Below, piece by piece: positions 63,893-64,000 of a stretch of 64,000 bases of DNA. Source of the stretch: a filamentous cyanobacterium ESFC-1 (lineage in GTDB: Bacteria; Cyanobacteriota; Cyanobacteriia; Cyanobacteriales; Spirulinaceae); contig KB904821.1 in assembly GCA_000380225.1 (NCBI GenBank), forward strand, positions 1,311,931 to 1,375,930. The letters are read 5' to 3'. A program made the translations under genes and the position numbers. Under the pieces are notes generated by a model. It worked only from the letters and a program-made list of their open reading frames with translations. It had not been told where the DNA came from and made no database searches. Within the stretch, counting starts at the first letter, position 1, and each line of letters begins with the position of its first letter.

Positions 63893-64000
63893 GGGGGAGT
63901 GGGCAGTCGGCAGTCGGCAATCGGCAATCGGGTTTCTTGGGCAATCGGCAGTCGGCAATCGGCAATCGGGTTTCTTGGGCAATCGGCAGTCGGCAATCGG
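63893..64000. repeat. CGGCAAT/CGGCAGT heptad tract at window end
   Basis: Period-7 units CGGCAGT and CGGCAAT, interrupted by a repeated GGGTTTCTTGG spacer (63929 and 63968), continue to the window edge. The tract is open in a minus frame and gives a false N-terminal extension to the preceding membrane protein. Confidence 0.88.

Noticed and set aside
63763..63996. 78-residue N-terminal extension of the membrane protein
   Set aside because: Encoded by the CGGCAAT heptad tract; the ATG at 63762 with GAGG upstream is the better start.

Overview
The window comes from a cyanobacterial chromosome, most likely a filamentous Oscillatoriales-type strain (the rank is inference). The evidence is the dense HIP1 palindrome GCGATCGC throughout, a geranylgeranyl reductase for chlorophyll (chlP), the block clpX-clpP-tig / asd-dapA-rnj, SmtB/SmtA and Znu zinc genes, PatA-like and other two-component proteins, Uma2 and DUF1517/DUF1400 proteins, and abundant heptanucleotide tandem repeats (STRR type). 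No rRNA, tRNA, CRISPR array or intact transposase was found.

Layout. 1-9 kb: end of a hybrid kinase, a small conserved protein, a Ser/Thr kinase, a GGDEF protein, a cell-wall amidase and two receiver proteins. 9-21 kb: Uma2 nuclease-like protein, oligopeptide-type ABC permease, SemiSWEET, chlP, GAF-SpoIIE phosphatase, argH, a GIY-YIG protein, a glycosyltransferase and an amidase/M15 fusion. 21-27.4 kb: TPR protein, GH13 glucosidase, a secreted repeat protein whose 3' end is overwritten by a nested transposon remnant, and two small cyanobacterial proteins. 27.5-36.5 kb: protein quality control (hydrolase, clpX, clpP, tig), divergent from lysine/threonine biosynthesis and RNase J. 36.5-47.8 kb: SbcD-like nuclease, a CysH lacking its catalytic C-terminus, ilvH preceded by an apparent HEARO/IscB relic, a receiver, two hydrolases, a CRP-family regulator, DUF1517 and two peroxiredoxin-family genes. 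48-52.4 kb: a 1460-residue hybrid histidine kinase. 53.9-61 kb: a zinc-homeostasis island. 61-64 kb: a YgfZ-like protein and two cyanobacterial hypotheticals.

How genes work together. The zinc island has two opposing arms. One is SmtB repressor with divergent SmtA metallothionein around a perfect 6-2-6 operator (zinc excess). The other is a five-gene co-directional unit cobW-WD40-znuA-znuC-znuB (zinc import and delivery), divergent from an FAD oxidoreductase, with two oppositely oriented copies of GAGAATGATTATCA in the shared promoter (likely Zur sites, zinc starvation).

The main unexpected elements are mobile-element remnants. (i) At 25710-26156 a TIR foldback element contains a 198-bp IS200/IS605-like ssDNA MITE with TTAC/TCAA ends and a 128-bp TA-flanked MITE; the outer element also supplies the stop codon of the upstream gene. 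(ii) At about 39810-40110 a structured region resembles a HEARO (omega) RNA joined to the C-terminal fragment of an IscB protein. (iii) Several heptad repeat dialects occupy intergenic spaces and abut start and stop codons. Family assignments rest on motif recognition only; no database search was run.
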